The notes: generated by a model from the letters alone, not told the origin. 64,000 bases of DNA from Clytia hemisphaerica (GCA_902728285.1 CACVBU010000351.1:1236370-1300369), one strand, 5' to 3'; shown: positions 34,734 to 45,629, counted from the stretch's first letter. Made by a program: numbers and translations.

Positions 34734-36515
34734 TCATCGTGGAATAACGTATCGACCAGTTTCAGGCTCGTACACCTTTCTTGGTTGACGTATGCGTGAT
34801 GAGCGTCGTGGAGAGACAGTCTCACGAACAACTGACTGCTCTTTGTTGACGACCGCAGGTGGCTCTGCGATGATAGCCGCAGGTGGCTCTGCGTTGACAG
34901 CTGTGGGTTGAGCAATCGGGGTCATTGGTTGAACAACAGGATCCCTCTGAGTTGCTGGAGAAGGCGGAGGTAGTTTGAATGATACATCAGACGACGGCTT
35001 GGAGGCAACTGGTAGCGGTCCGGCTTGACGTTCTGAACGAAAGTCGAGTGGCGTATACTTCCGAAGGAATTGTCGGTTCCTCAAACTCAATCGACCAGAG
35101 CCTGACATTCGAACACGATATTGATCAAAATCTTTCACCTCCATCACGGTACCTTCACGATCCCAACGTTTAGGGTGGTTGCCGGTCTGGTTTTGAATGA
35201 ACACCTTATCTCCGAATTTCAATGGTGCCAAAGGACGAGCGTGTTGGTTAAGCGATTCCATTGAGCGGATGCAGCGATTCTTCAATGAACGTTCTTTTAG
35301 GTCCCAAGCGTCTTTCCAACGATTGCTGATCTCGGGGTTGTCGAAGGCGGAGATGTGTTTGGAGATTGAAGGAAGGGTATCTCTGAGGCGTCTACCAAAC
35401 AGAATTTCAGCGGGCGACAATTTACAACCAGCATCGGGCGTGTTGCGAAGTGTCAACAAGGCACGTACCATCTTGTCTGTATCAAGGGAACCATCGGCGG
35501 AAATATTGTTCATCAGAAGGCGTTTGGCGGTCTTGACTGCAACTTCCGCACGACCATTGGATGATGGGAGATAACTTGAAGAATTGCGGTGACGAATCCC
35601 CAAGCGTTCGAAGAATGACTGAGTTTCGTGTGCTGTGAATTCTGGTCCGCCATCACTGGATACTTCTTGTGGTACGCCAAACGTTGCCATCAGCTTTCTC
35701 AAAGTTGTACATAGCCCTTTGGAGCCAGATGTTGAAGAGCCCTGGAGGATACGGTAGATCTCGGTCCAACTTGATAGGCGGTCAGCTGTGACGAGATAAT
35801 ACCATCCTTTGAACAGGAAGTAGTCGCAGACAATCGCTTCGAATGGCGTGGTAGGTATGTGTGGTTCGAAAGGTACTGGACGGGCTTGTGATGGTGCAAT
35901 GCGGTTGCATTCATGACAGCTATCACGAGTCTTCTGTATGTCGACGGTGATGTCTGGCCAGTATACCTCGATTTTGGCTCGTTCATTCATTGCTGTGACA
36001 CCCTGATGTGCGGAATGAAGTGACTTGAGGACTTCGAGGCGAAGAGAGCTAGGAATGACGATGCGACGCTTCATCAAGACTACTCCATCGATGATGTAGA
36101 GGTCGTGTCGAAATTTCCAGAATGGTTGAAGATCAGCTAATAGGTTCTCTCGTGATGGGGGAAAACCAGATACAATGATTTGTGACAGCTCCTGGATTAT
36201 CGGATCTCGGGAGCTTTCACGCCGGACGATGTCCCAGGTGATTGCACGAATGTCGTTTGCTGCAATGTCGATGAGATCAGCTTCCAAGTTGTCGTCAGGT
36301 TCTTCATTGTCGTGGACAGCAAGAGCGGTAATCCACGATGAGTCATCCTCGTCTGGTGAATCAACAGGATGGCGAGATGTTGCATCTGAAAACAGGTTGT
36401 CTTTGCCGGGTTTGTGTTCGATTGCAAAACGCCACAGTAAAGTCTTCTCTTTCAGACTTTGAAGTCGAGGATTTGTTATTTCATCGAGTGAACGGTCGCC
36501 GAAGATGGCAATCAA
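34734..36515 (-). CDS. Pol, second part: end of RNase H plus integrase
   Basis: A 593-residue open frame. It opens with RNase H sequence (KTLLWRFAIEHKPGKDN). It then has the integrase zinc finger (SAHQGVTAMNERA..CHECNR, HHCC type) and the catalytic core with Asp in IVCDYFLFKGWYYLVTADR, Asp in SSDGGPEF and Glu in SNGRAEVAVK, a complete DDE triad. The C-terminus is basic and Pro/Ala/Ser-rich, ending ETGRYVIPR. The annotated ATG is not a real start: the frame continues from the upstream part, from which it is cut off by a 4-bp tandem duplication near 36560. Confidence 0.9.
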   Translation of the reverse strand: MIAIFGDRSLDEITNPRLQSLKEKTLLWRFAIEHKPGKDNLFSDATSRHPVDSPDEDDSSWITALAVHDNEEPDDNLEADLIDIAANDIRAITWDIVRRESSRDPIIQELSQIIVSGFPPSRENLLADLQPFWKFRHDLYIIDGVVLMKRRIVIPSSLRLEVLKSLHSAHQGVTAMNERAKIEVYWPDITVDIQKTRDSCHECNRIAPSQARPVPFEPHIPTTPFEAIVCDYFLFKGWYYLVTADRLSSWTEIYRILQGSSTSGSKGLCTTLRKLMATFGVPQEVSSDGGPEFTAHETQSFFERLGIRHRNSSSYLPSSNGRAEVAVKTAKRLLMNNISADGSLDTDKMVRALLTLRNTPDAGCKLSPAEILFGRRLRDTLPSISKHISAFDNPEISNRWKDAWDLKERSLKNRCIRSMESLNQHARPLAPLKFGDKVFIQNQTGNHPKRWDREGTVMEVKDFDQYRVRMSGSGRLSLRNRQFLRKYTPLDFRSERQAGPLPVASKPSSDVSFKLPPPSPATQRDPVVQPMTPIAQPTAVNAEPPAAIIAEPPAVVNKEQSVVRETVSPRRSSRIRQPRKVYEPETGRYVIPR

Positions 36516-36546
36516 AGGCTTGTGGTCGGTGATGACGAGGAGGTTG

Positions 36547-38328
36547 TCACAACCTTGGGTGAAGTAAGTAGCGTGTCTGTTTCAAGGAGTAGGCAATAGC
36601 GAGTGCCTCTCCTTCAACTGGAGCGTAACGTGACTCTTCTGGTTTAAGGAACCGGGACCCTGCGAGCGTGATTTTCCAGCCGTCTTGACAGCATCCTGGG
36701 GATTGACTCGGACAGGAGCAGTGCTTTTGTGACAAGAAAAAGCCGATGCCAACTTTCGACCAATCGGGGCGGAGACAGGTTCGGCGATGGAGATCGAAGA
36801 TGGTGACCCCCTCGATGATGGCATCGATGATGATTTGTTTGGATCGACGAAAGGCTTGATCAAGTTCTTCTGTCCAAACGAATTTCTGCTTCGGGCTAAG
36901 CAACGGTTTGAATGGTGCCATAACCTCACAGAGACGATTGTAATGTCCGACTTGATTAATGAGCCCAAACCACGACCGGATGTCAGTAATATTGCGGGGC
37001 ACGGGAAATTCTTTGATTGCGTTGATGAATTTTTCAACAGGTTTGATCTTGTCCTCAGTGATACGAAAGCCTGCAAATGTAGCTTCCTTCTGGCAAAATT
37101 GAAATTTGTTGCTATTGAGGACGATGCCACCTTGACCCACGAATAAAAAGTCAATAATGCGCCACCAGTGTTCCTCTAATTCACTGTCCCACATGATAAC
37201 GTCGTCAACACATTTCGACTTTCGTTGAATGTCAGCGATCAATTCGTCGTATCGCCTTGCGTACCCGTCACCACTAGCAAGAAAACCTTGTGGGGCAACC
37301 TTGTATCGATAGCGACCCCAAGGGGTTATAAACGTGGTAAAATGTTTGTCTTCAGGTCGGAGGGGAACAGAATGGAATCCGTTCCAAGCGTCTGTGACAG
37401 TTTTCCATGTATGCGAGGGAACTTCTTTGGCTTGTTGGAACGGAGGCTTTACGTAATGCGTTTCGCGCAGACAATGGGGGTTGAGAGGGGACAGATCAAC
37501 CGTACGTCTGGGAGTGTCGTCTGGTTTGCGAGCGATTACCATCCTGTGACACCAAGGGGACGGCTCACCAATAGGGACCTTCTCGATGACCCCCATGGCA
37601 ACGTCAGCATCCAACTGTTCTTTCACTGCTTCTTGCCAATGGATTGACACCGGGATAGGTGTGTGGACAGCACGAGGTGTTGCGTCCGGCTTAACGTGAA
37701 GACTGATGGCTGGACCGGACAATGATGGAAGGCGTTGGTGTTTACATTTATTGAAGGTAGATGACGAGTACGTCTCGACCAACCATTCTTTCATCTGAGG
37801 GATGTTCTCGGGGGTAGGTGCGAACGGGAGCTCTTTAGGGCGAGGTGGTGGGTTGATTCTAACGGAGCAGCCGCATGGAGCTTTGTTATCATCAATCGCA
37901 CATTCCTCATCAGCTGAACCGACACGAGGGAAGTCCTTTCTTATGACGCCAAGTTGAACGAGTGCTTCTCTAGACAAATAAAAACGTTGAGTGTTAGGGC
38001 TAACATACGTCATCACAGCTGCCATACGAGTTTGGCCAGCTGAGTCAGTCCCTTGCAAACGTAATAGAATCGCACCGGAAACGTCAATCTTCTCCTTGTT
38101 AGCTGCATAGAGGGTGTGTTTCACTGGTATGAGGTCATTTACGTTGAACCCACACCGAATAAAGTCAGATAAACCCCACAGGCAAGACTGAGCGCCCGTA
38201 TCGGTTACCACATTAACTTGAGAAGGTTGAACTTTTGGAGTAGGTCGACCTAATTTAGCATAGCCCTTGGGTCGACATTTACTGACAATTTCAATGTAGG
38301 GTGTTTCATCGAGTCGTGACTCTTCCAA
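36547..38328 (-). CDS. Pol, first part: protease, reverse transcriptase, start of RNase H
   Basis: A 593-residue open frame. The aspartic protease motif is VTDTGAQS near residue 42. Reverse transcriptase follows with WCHRMVIARKPDDTPRRTVD, SPLNPHCL, TDAWNGFHSVPL, FITPWGRYRYKVAPQGFLAS and the catalytic box as CVDDV, where Cys-Val replaces the usual Tyr/Phe-x. RNase H starts with RTCLRPDWSKVGIGFFL and APVEGEALAIAYSLKQTRY. The frame stops just after, where TACT is duplicated in tandem, so pol is broken. It is in the same frame as gag. Confidence 0.92.
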   Translation of the reverse strand: MEESRLDETPYIEIVSKCRPKGYAKLGRPTPKVQPSQVNVVTDTGAQSCLWGLSDFIRCGFNVNDLIPVKHTLYAANKEKIDVSGAILLRLQGTDSAGQTRMAAVMTYVSPNTQRFYLSREALVQLGVIRKDFPRVGSADEECAIDDNKAPCGCSVRINPPPRPKELPFAPTPENIPQMKEWLVETYSSSTFNKCKHQRLPSLSGPAISLHVKPDATPRAVHTPIPVSIHWQEAVKEQLDADVAMGVIEKVPIGEPSPWCHRMVIARKPDDTPRRTVDLSPLNPHCLRETHYVKPPFQQAKEVPSHTWKTVTDAWNGFHSVPLRPEDKHFTTFITPWGRYRYKVAPQGFLASGDGYARRYDELIADIQRKSKCVDDVIMWDSELEEHWWRIIDFLFVGQGGIVLNSNKFQFCQKEATFAGFRITEDKIKPVEKFINAIKEFPVPRNITDIRSWFGLINQVGHYNRLCEVMAPFKPLLSPKQKFVWTEELDQAFRRSKQIIIDAIIEGVTIFDLHRRTCLRPDWSKVGIGFFLSQKHCSCPSQSPGCCQDGWKITLAGSRFLKPEESRYAPVEGEALAIAYSLKQTRYLLHPRL

Positions 38329-38493
38329 CCTGAGCTTGGATCAAATAACATATGCTCAAGCTTTGTATTGTTTGTTATACAGTCAATGGAGAAAGCAATA
38401 GCATCAGCATCATCTCCTGTCGGTTCTCGTTGTCGTGAACCCCCTTTTAGATTGTTCCTAGGGTTATGCTTGCGCCAACACGTAGCACACAAT
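38329..38493 (-). pseudogene. Gag-pol junction, open only in a shifted frame
   Basis: Between the gag stop and the pol frame, the sense reading is in another frame (38714-38250), with KLCATCWRKHN after the NCQSC of gag. Together these make a CxxC..CxxC zinc-binding-like pair. Gag and pol share one frame, so two indels of opposite effect, one near the A6 run at about 38535 and one near 38330, would explain it. Programmed frameshifting is a weaker alternative. Confidence 0.55.
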
Positions 38494-39333
38494 TTACGTT
38501 CGACCATCTCTTTTGACGCTTGCTCCAAACATTTTTTCCATATCAACATTACACGACTGACAATTCGTCCGTTGAATGTCCCTTTTTCCAGGTTTGTTTC
38601 TAGCAGAGCGGTGAGCAGAGATGGCACTATTCGAAGAATGTCTATTAAGCGCATCTCTAGCCATTTCCTTAGCCTCGATAAATGATACAGTTTCCTCAAT
38701 AGAGCTGTTATCAAGCCCAGGCCATCCCAAAACCTCTCGCTTAACCTCGTCCTCAGCCAAACCAGAAATCAAAACGTCCTTTGCAATAATATCAGTGAAG
38801 TCGACGGATTGATTACAGTCATTACTAGGGCAGTCAATAGTGTAGTGGCAGGTAGCAGCTTTGCCTTTAATTCTAGCGAAAAACGATCGAACGCTCTCCC
38901 CATCACATTGGTTCACTGATAGTAGATCGGATCTACGAACGCTAATTGCAACGGGAATGACGGCTAAATGTTTGATAGCTTTGAGAACCTCGTCTTCTGT
39001 TTTGGAAACGATATTAGGGTCACCCCGCAAAAGATTGTTACCAAGGGCTTCATCACAACACTGAAACAGCTGCTGGGTTACGTCCTGAGGGGTGAGCTGG
39101 GTTCCACGTTTGAAGAGGGTCCAACGAGCTTTAAAGGCGTTCCAGGTCTCTTCAGTCGACTCAGACGAAATGGACGGTCTCAAAAGTTTAGGTGCCTTCT
39201 GCTTGGCATTATGGGGGGCTGCAGCTCCGACGTGGGCGTTGTTATGAACGGTTAGGAGGGCAGCCGCTACTTCTGGGGCAACATCACCAGTATTGTAGTC
39301 ACAGCCAGCAATCGGGCAAGCGTATGAAGGCAT
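38494..39333 (-). CDS. Gag of the LTR retrotransposon
   Basis: I take the ATG at 39333 (MPSYACPIAGC), since the longer frame begins with non-ATG codons. About 279 residues. The N-terminus has a C..C..H..H-like pattern (CPIAGCDY...TVHNNAH). A capsid-like middle follows: WNAFKARWTLFKRGTQLTPQ and SVRSFFARIKGKAATCHY. The C-terminal CQSC begins a zinc-binding segment completed in the next frame. The length is short for Gypsy gag because the frame breaks. Confidence 0.8.
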   Translation of the reverse strand: MPSYACPIAGCDYNTGDVAPEVAAALLTVHNNAHVGAAAPHNAKQKAPKLLRPSISSESTEETWNAFKARWTLFKRGTQLTPQDVTQQLFQCCDEALGNNLLRGDPNIVSKTEDEVLKAIKHLAVIPVAISVRRSDLLSVNQCDGESVRSFFARIKGKAATCHYTIDCPSNDCNQSVDFTDIIAKDVLISGLAEDEVKREVLGWPGLDNSSIEETVSFIEAKEMARDALNRHSSNSAISAHRSARNKPGKRDIQRTNCQSCNVDMEKMFGASVKRDGRT

Positions 39334-39342
39334 AATCAACAA

Positions 39343-39360
39343 CCAGATATAGTGATACCA
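39343..39360 (-). other. Candidate primer binding site
   Basis: On the minus strand TGGTATCACTATATC starts 7 bases inside the 5' LTR. TGG at the start fits pairing with a tRNA 3' CCA end; the tRNA is not identified. Confidence 0.45.
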
Positions 39361-39367
39361 AACAACA

Positions 39368-39499
39368 TGAACAAGTTATGTTGATTCTTAATTAGTTTTT
39401 ATCTTTAAGAATGTTGTTTTGTATCTAAACGATAATAAAAGATAGTTACAACATAAGCTCTGAATAAATGAATAAATGAATATACCTAATATCCCAACA
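39368..39499 (-). repeat. 5' LTR (right), intact 132 bp
   Basis: On the minus strand it begins TGTTGGGATATTAGG and ends ACTTGTTCA. It contains AATAAATGAATAAATG, the site where the other LTR was hit. Confidence 0.92.
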
Positions 39500-40933
39500 G
39501 ATGAATCCGATTGAGGTTCGATCAGTTCGATTAAGATCGATGAAGCTCGATTAAATCGATTTATACCTTGCCGCCCAATTTTTTATCTATTGTATTGGCG
39601 ACCGCCCACGGGCCATTCTCGCGGGCCATCCTATATCTATCCCATTGGATGGTCGTTAATTTATAAAAAAAAAAGATTTTTATTTTTATTACTAAGATAG
39701 GGTGGTCAGGCCAAAATTTTCCCCTCAAATTTTGAAAACCAAACTAATTTTATTTGAAAGTCCTTACCTTTGTGAGAAAAATGAGGGGTCATTTGTTAAA
39801 ATTGGTTAAGTAGTTCCAAAGTTATTCCATTTTCAAACCACAAAAAAACACCTTTTCAAAGAATCGCCTCCTTACACCACGCCAGCAAGAAATAATTTTC
39901 GGAAGCACCAAAATCGCGCCAAAAATGGCGGATGAAATCTAGTCTTCCGTGTGGCGGGGCGTGAGGAGTTTTGCTGGCGCGGTCTGAAAATCGGCCCGAT
40001 GACTGTTAAACTTTAGCCTATCGCTAATGAGCTGGAAATGATAGCTAAAAACAAATTTTACCAATGAAAAGCTGAAACCCTTAGCTTTCCAACCATATAT
40101 GGTAGCCCTGATAAAAATTTCAGGAAAGTGCCGAAAAATCGAAATTTCTTCTTTTTTCTCGATTTAAAGACGGCCCGTAGATTATCGAAAAGGCTACCAC
40201 GTGACAAACTAAAGTACTATCTTTCCCGCGTTTTATAAAAAAAACCGCGAGTCTATAACTAATCCAGCTCATTAGCGATAGCCATTTGAAAAATGGTGGT
40301 CAAGGTAGACGGTGGTGCCACGAATTCCGAGTCGCCATTTTTTCACCTTGATGTCTAATAAATGGTATATCTTTTTATTGAAGGTAGGTAATGGGATGGG
40401 GTTTTTTTCTTTGTTTTCTCTGATAAATTCTGAGTATTTAAAAAGAAAGAATGAACAAGTTTGGAGTTGTTAAGGATAAGTTATGATGGATGGAATGTTC
40501 TAATTTTGATTTTCGACTTTTTCCACGCCAAAAATCCCGACGAGTGCGCACCCTAACTAAGAACTAAGAAAGTGTCCAAATGAGCAATAATGATGAGTGA
40601 AGCATACGGTGCCTGCATTTTGATTAATTAAACAACCTTGTAATTTTCTGAAAGGTAAAGAAAAGTAGAATCAATCCGACACAATCATCGAACCACATCG
40701 AATTTTCATCGAACCACATCGAACTTGAATCGAACTCATTGAACATCGATCGAACTTCATCAGCGAACAAAGAACACTCATTGAACTAAATCGAACTTAT
40801 CAAGAAATTTTCGTAAAGTTTGATAGCTGTTCGATCGGGTTCGGTAATCGAACAGCTATCTTTCAATTTTGTTCGATAAAGTTCGATGGTTCTATAACGA
40901 AAATCGATTCGATAGGGTTCGGTTGACACCGCC

Positions 40934-43886
40934 NCATTAAGGGGACTTATTACTCTCTGAAGATGACATGGTCATTTTTCCTTTGTCACCTTATTTGCAA
41001 ATTGACTAAATTTAATGTTGTCTGCATCATTCAATAGAGAATTTAATAAGCTTTCCAAAAATATGTACTTTTACAATTGAAATATATCTGTATCGAAAGC
41101 TATTAATAAAAGAGTTAAGTTGTGGTGTAGAAGGTTTCCACATACACCTTAAAATTAAGGGTATATATGGCAATTTGCTGAAAAAAGTGCTACGGCCTAA
41201 TAAACGAGCCCCAAAATTCTTCCAACCCCCATTTATTCCAAAACCACCCCGTTTCAGCGGTTTCAGTATATATATGGTAAACATCAGAGATCTGACCTCA
41301 AAGAGAGCAATTGTTAAAAATACAAAATAAAATAAAAATGAAACATATATTACGGAAAAACGCAAGGCATTATGGTAAAAATTTTGAAATTGAAATGCGG
41401 ACTTGTTAGGAACCATTTAAATTCATTCATTCATCGCTGGTTGAGACAGTAAGATATTTTGAGTTTTTCGTAAATTTAACCTGCACTAACTATTACTTGC
41501 GTTTTTCCGTAAGTTCAAAAAATATGTTCGTAAATTTTAGTTGCAAATCCGTGAAAATCTACGAACATGGGTTTTTGAGTTTGAATTCAGTTTGAAGATA
41601 AAAATAATCAACCAGGCTTTGTTTAATAATTAGTTGGGAACTATTAAAACACAAAGATAGAATTAACCACCAATTAGCACTGTTATCTGGTTCCCGGTAG
41701 CAGAAAAAAGGCCTGCCTGGAATTTTATCTGCTTAACCCATGCTGTCATGCATGGGAAATTAAATGGAAGTCTTTAAAGTGTTGAAATTCAATGAAAACC
41801 ACTTTAGAATGCAATTCTGAGCAATTCGCAACTTGGGTTAAATGAAAACAATAGTTTGTAAATTTTAAAAGCATAGATTATGACCGTGATAATTTACAAT
41901 AATTTTTTGCACTCGGGGCTTACGCTACCAATTTGTAAGCTTAACGTGGTTTGAGGCAATGACATTAAGTCATAAACAAAAAAAGAAGCGACCGCCATTT
42001 TGAATTCAAAGCATGCGATGTTGTTATCGTGTTTTTGTGAATGTGTGTTGGAACTTGATGTATAATTTTATTATAAACGTAAGTGAATTGCTTTTTTAGC
42101 CATTTATGTGATGCTGAAAGGTTGTTAGTATTAGTAACAGAGGATAATAATTTGTTTTGGAAAAATGGTTTGAAGTGTGTAAACCAGCTTCGTAAACTTT
42201 AGCAACATTTTTGAAGTTTGTAAATTTTACCTGCACTGACTATAATATTTTTATAGTTATACGGTTTTTTCTATTTTTTTTTTATTTTTCTAAATACTGT
42301 AATATAAATCAAACCAGTCAAAGATATATGTCAAGAAATGAGAATTTTATGCGAAAAAAAGAGAGCCAATAAACCAATCAATATAAAGTTTAACTAGGCA
42401 TTCATTAGGCACCTGAGAGGAAGTGTGGAAGTGTTGCAAAAAACTGGTTTCAATCACGATGTGATGTTGAACATTAAAACTCAGGAACACACTGATATGA
42501 TACAAATTAAAGTAAAAGTTTATACTAAATATGTCTGTATCTAAAGCAGCCAATGAGCCCATTTCCCCTAAATATCTGTTTCCCTTTTCCAGGAGGGAGC
42601 TTTTTTTGAAAAATGGGGAAACAGATCCGACCTTAATTCCTTAAAACTATGGAGAAGCAGATCTTTTCTAGGAATAAGATTTTTGAAACTTTTGGCCAAC
42701 AGATCAAATGGCTATGGCTATGCTAGCAACTCCAGAAGATTTTTCAAATTTTAATTTTTTTTCTTCAAAACCTATCCTATCTTGTAGAGCTTTGAAAAAG
42801 AAAGAAAATGAGGGGTCATAGGCCTCCAGAGGATAAGTGGTTGTAAAGATATTCAAATTTTAGTGTCAAAAATTTGACAATGTTAGATGTTCTTGCAATA
42901 GTTTATCGTTCAAGCAGTTAGCCACACTAGGAAATCTAGCTTTCAGAAAAAACAACATCAGTCATCTACAGGAGGATGTATTTGCACAACAAGGATGAGA
43001 GTTACCTGAATCAAGTTCGCAAGACAATTAATTAAAACTTGAAAGTTTGAAACAAATAAAACGTGCAGCAGCCAAAATCAACCAACTAAAATTTGTATTC
43101 AATTCCCGAGACAGCGCTTCAACTTTTAAGGCCTGGTTTATACGCTAAAGTAAAAATAATTCCGCATATGTAAATGGGTCATTATTTGAGGGCCGGCAAA
43201 ATTTCCGGGAAACAGCCTATCCGGTGGTGCGCGGATCTAGGTGGGTTCTGCCTGCCCGTAGATCTTTTTCTTGGGAAATTGATCTTCAAATTAGTTTTCA
43301 AGGTTGGCTTGGCTCAAATTTGTTCATCTATGGCTCAAATTTGTTCATCTATGGCTCAAATTTTAGGCAATTTCTAAAAGTTTTTGAAAATGTTAATTTC
43401 ATTAAAAAGCGTCAGGTTATTTTTTCATGAATCCTTTAGAAGTTTTGCGCTGCATTTTTTTGCTTAAGAGTCAAGTGAACGATATAGCGCTTTCGCAGCA
43501 TTAATCTTTGATACGCATTTGGCGGGATGCTAGTGTGAGTAACTGTCAAATTGGAGAATGAATGGGTGTACACATAGGATTTTTTTTCATAGCAGTTATT
43601 TGGGGGTCCGTAAGTTTTTCTGAAAGGAGAACTCCAAATGAAAAGAAAATCCATTTCAGCAGAAATATAAACTTTTTTTGGGACATTCCCATGCTAAAGA
43701 AGCAAAAAAGTGAAAAAAACTACATGAAAATCGAAGTTCAACAAAACTAGCGATTGCGATTTTTGAATTTCTCATACTTTTTCTGATAAGCATACAAAGT
43801 TTCAGCCGTCAACTAAATTTCCCTCCATTTCCAGAAACATTTGTTCATCGATAGTTGCACCTTATTTTTCTCTCGTCGGAAAACAA
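40934..43886. other. Intergenic; one dispersed repeat at 42588-42720
   Basis: No gene recognised. 42588-42720 repeats the CCAGGAGGGAGCTTTTTTTG and GGGAAACAGATCCGA phrases of 18345-18665. A GGCTCAAATTTGTTCATCTAT phrase occurs three times at 43311-43360. The base at 40934 is N. Confidence 0.45.
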
Positions 43887-43894
43887 TTTTGAAA

Positions 43895-44214
43895 AGGACC
43901 CTGCCAACGCACCGGACTTAACAAACACCGGACACGCGAAAGTCCAGTGTAAAATGAGAATTTTTTTTACCACCGGACAATCTCTACACCGGACTTAAGG
44001 AAGTCGGATGTCCGGTGTCGGAGAAGGATATTTTTTCCACCCGGACAATCAAAACACCGGACATGACCAGTCCGGTGCGTCCGGTGTTTCTTAATTTTTT
44101 ATTTCGTAAATGTCAGGCATCCAAAATTCCCTGTATGCAACACCGGACTGACACCGGACTTATTGTGTCTGGACAAATACACCGGCGGACAGTCCGGTGC
44201 GTCGGCAGGGTCCT
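43895..44214. mobile_element. MITE with 8-bp TSD and CACCGGAC repeats (hAT-like)
   Basis: A 320-bp element starting AGGACCCTGCCAACGCACCG and ending in the complement of AGGACCCTGCCGACGCACCG. The flanks are TTTTGAAA at 43887-43894 and 44215-44222. The interior is packed with ACACCGGAC and GTCCGGTG in both orientations. The 8-bp duplication fits the hAT superfamily. Confidence 0.88.
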
Positions 44215-44261
44215 TTTTGAAAATGTTGCAAAAACGTTTGGCACTTTAGCAGTTTGCCGTC

Positions 44262-44462
44262 TAGCCCGAGTCCACAGTCTTATATTATATACCACTGGAA
44301 AGCTAAGATCAATCAAGACAAGGGCTTTCTTTTAGTATAAAAAACCAGAACGCTTTAGCATACATAGAAAAAAAGTTCGAAGGGTTCAAAGTTCACAGAA
44401 AAATGAAACATTTGGTTTGACTTCAATGAAAGTTGCCTGACTTCTGGAGTCGCTAGCTATGC
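44262..44462 (+). repeat. Dispersed repeat, empty-site form
   Basis: The same sequence as 30180-30293 joined to 31111-31200, without the mariner-like insertion. It reads CTTTAGCATACATAGAAAAA straight through. Confidence 0.8.
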
Positions 44463-44509
44463 CTGGGAAACAGATGTTTAAAAAAAGGTCCTCGCTGGAT
44501 GCTTTCGAC

Positions 44510-45167
44510 ACGACCCTCGACATGGCCCGAGAATTCTCGGGCCTCTTCGGGCCATGTTCGGGCCAAGAGACCCTATCAATTCTTTTGGCCCGAACATGAC
44601 CCGAGTCATTCGGGCCATGTTCGGGCCTCCTTTTTCATAACGCTTTTAAGCCTGTCTGGCTGGGTCCATTGAGTATAATCTAAGTACGGAGTACTAATCT
44701 AAGTCAGAAGATTCCATATTTAAATTGATTCAGCATGTCCAGTCAAACAAAATAGTACAAAATAAGATTTGTCTGTTTTGTTTATATCGCTCAAAAAAAC
44801 TTTACGAGCTTCCCGTGGACACGCTTTAGTTTAAAACCAGGATCAGTTTACTAGCAAATATTTCCACCCTAAGTATATTTATAACTATGTTTTCATACGA
44901 AATAAAACATTTAATATTTATATGAATTTACAACATTCATAATATAATTAAGAGAAACCAAGTTTTTCTCAAAGAAAATGTTAAAAAAATTCAGTGCTGA
45001 AATTACACGCCTGTTTAAATCATGTTTTCAAAAATTGGCCCGAGTGTGGCCCGCGTGTGACCCGAACACGGCCCGAATTCTCGGGCCAGCTCGGGCCATA
45101 CTCGGGCTTTACGCGAATTCCAATAAAAGTTTTGGCCCGAGAATTCTCGGGCCATGTCGAGGGTCGT
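44510..45167. mobile_element. 658-bp element with 8-bp TSD and GGCCCGAGAATTCTCGGGCC palindromes
   Basis: The ends ACGACCCTCGACATGGCCCG and its complement are flanked by CTTTCGAC at 44502-44509 and 45168-45175. Each arm holds the 20-bp palindrome GGCCCGAGAATTCTCGGGCC, plus several CTCGGGCCATG variants. No ORF. The 8-bp duplication suggests hAT. Confidence 0.88.
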
Positions 45168-45629
45168 CTTTCGACTATCCAGTTTTATATTTTTAACAAA
45201 TCAAATCATAGAATACCAACCTGACTCTGCCTGACTTTGAAAGTGTCATACAAACAGTTTTAACACAGTTTTGAGTTGGAATGTTGCTGAGAAATGCAAA
45301 TACAGTCACATGATCGTATGATTTCTGTTTTGTGCCTGAAAGGTTTTGTGTCCTTTCAGCAAATCAGCAAAATCCGTGCAGAATCTGAAAGGTACAGTAG
45401 GATCGAGCACAAAATTGCCAGCACAAAAAAAAATAGGCCCGACTGGACAAGAAAGCATGACAAAACTTATTCGCTGACCTCAGCAAAAAAGAAAATTCGG
45501 AAATGCATTTCCGGCTCAAGGGGTAAAAAAATCTCTCATATGCAAAATTACAAAACAAGCCAGATTGTTCGCGTCCAAACTTGGTGCCTGGATGATAGAT
45601 ATGTATCAGAGAGGGGGGGGCGGGGGTCA

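Larger units (their letters stand above)
32670..39499 (-). mobile_element. Gypsy-type LTR retrotransposon, minus strand, full length but frame-broken
   Basis: Two 132-bp LTRs (39368-39499, and the split one 32670-32773 plus 34399-34426) begin TG and end CA and are flanked by GATGA. They differ at one base that I can see. Inside, on the minus strand, are a primer-site candidate, gag, protease, reverse transcriptase, RNase H, integrase with DDE residues, and a polypurine tract. The gene order (integrase after RNase H) is that of Metaviridae/Gypsy. Without the 1.6-kb insertion it is about 5.2 kb. Confidence 0.92.
32510..40933. mobile_element. DNA transposon with ATCGAAC subterminal repeats, split by an LTR element
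   Basis: The ends GGCGGTGTCAATCGAAC (32510) and GGTTGACACCGCC (40933) are complementary. Both subterminal regions (32520-32660, 39505-39560 and 40660-40920) are dense in ATCGAAC/GTTCGAT words. Without the retrotransposon it would be about 1.6 kb. The core 39560-40660 shows no ORF. The target duplication cannot be read because of the N at 40934. Confidence 0.75.

Noticed and set aside
35197-35574. 125-residue plus-strand frame inside pol
   Set aside because: Antisense shadow of the integrase region; the minus frame has the conserved catalytic motifs.
36787-37146. 119-residue plus-strand frame inside pol
   Set aside because: Antisense shadow of reverse transcriptase/RNase H.
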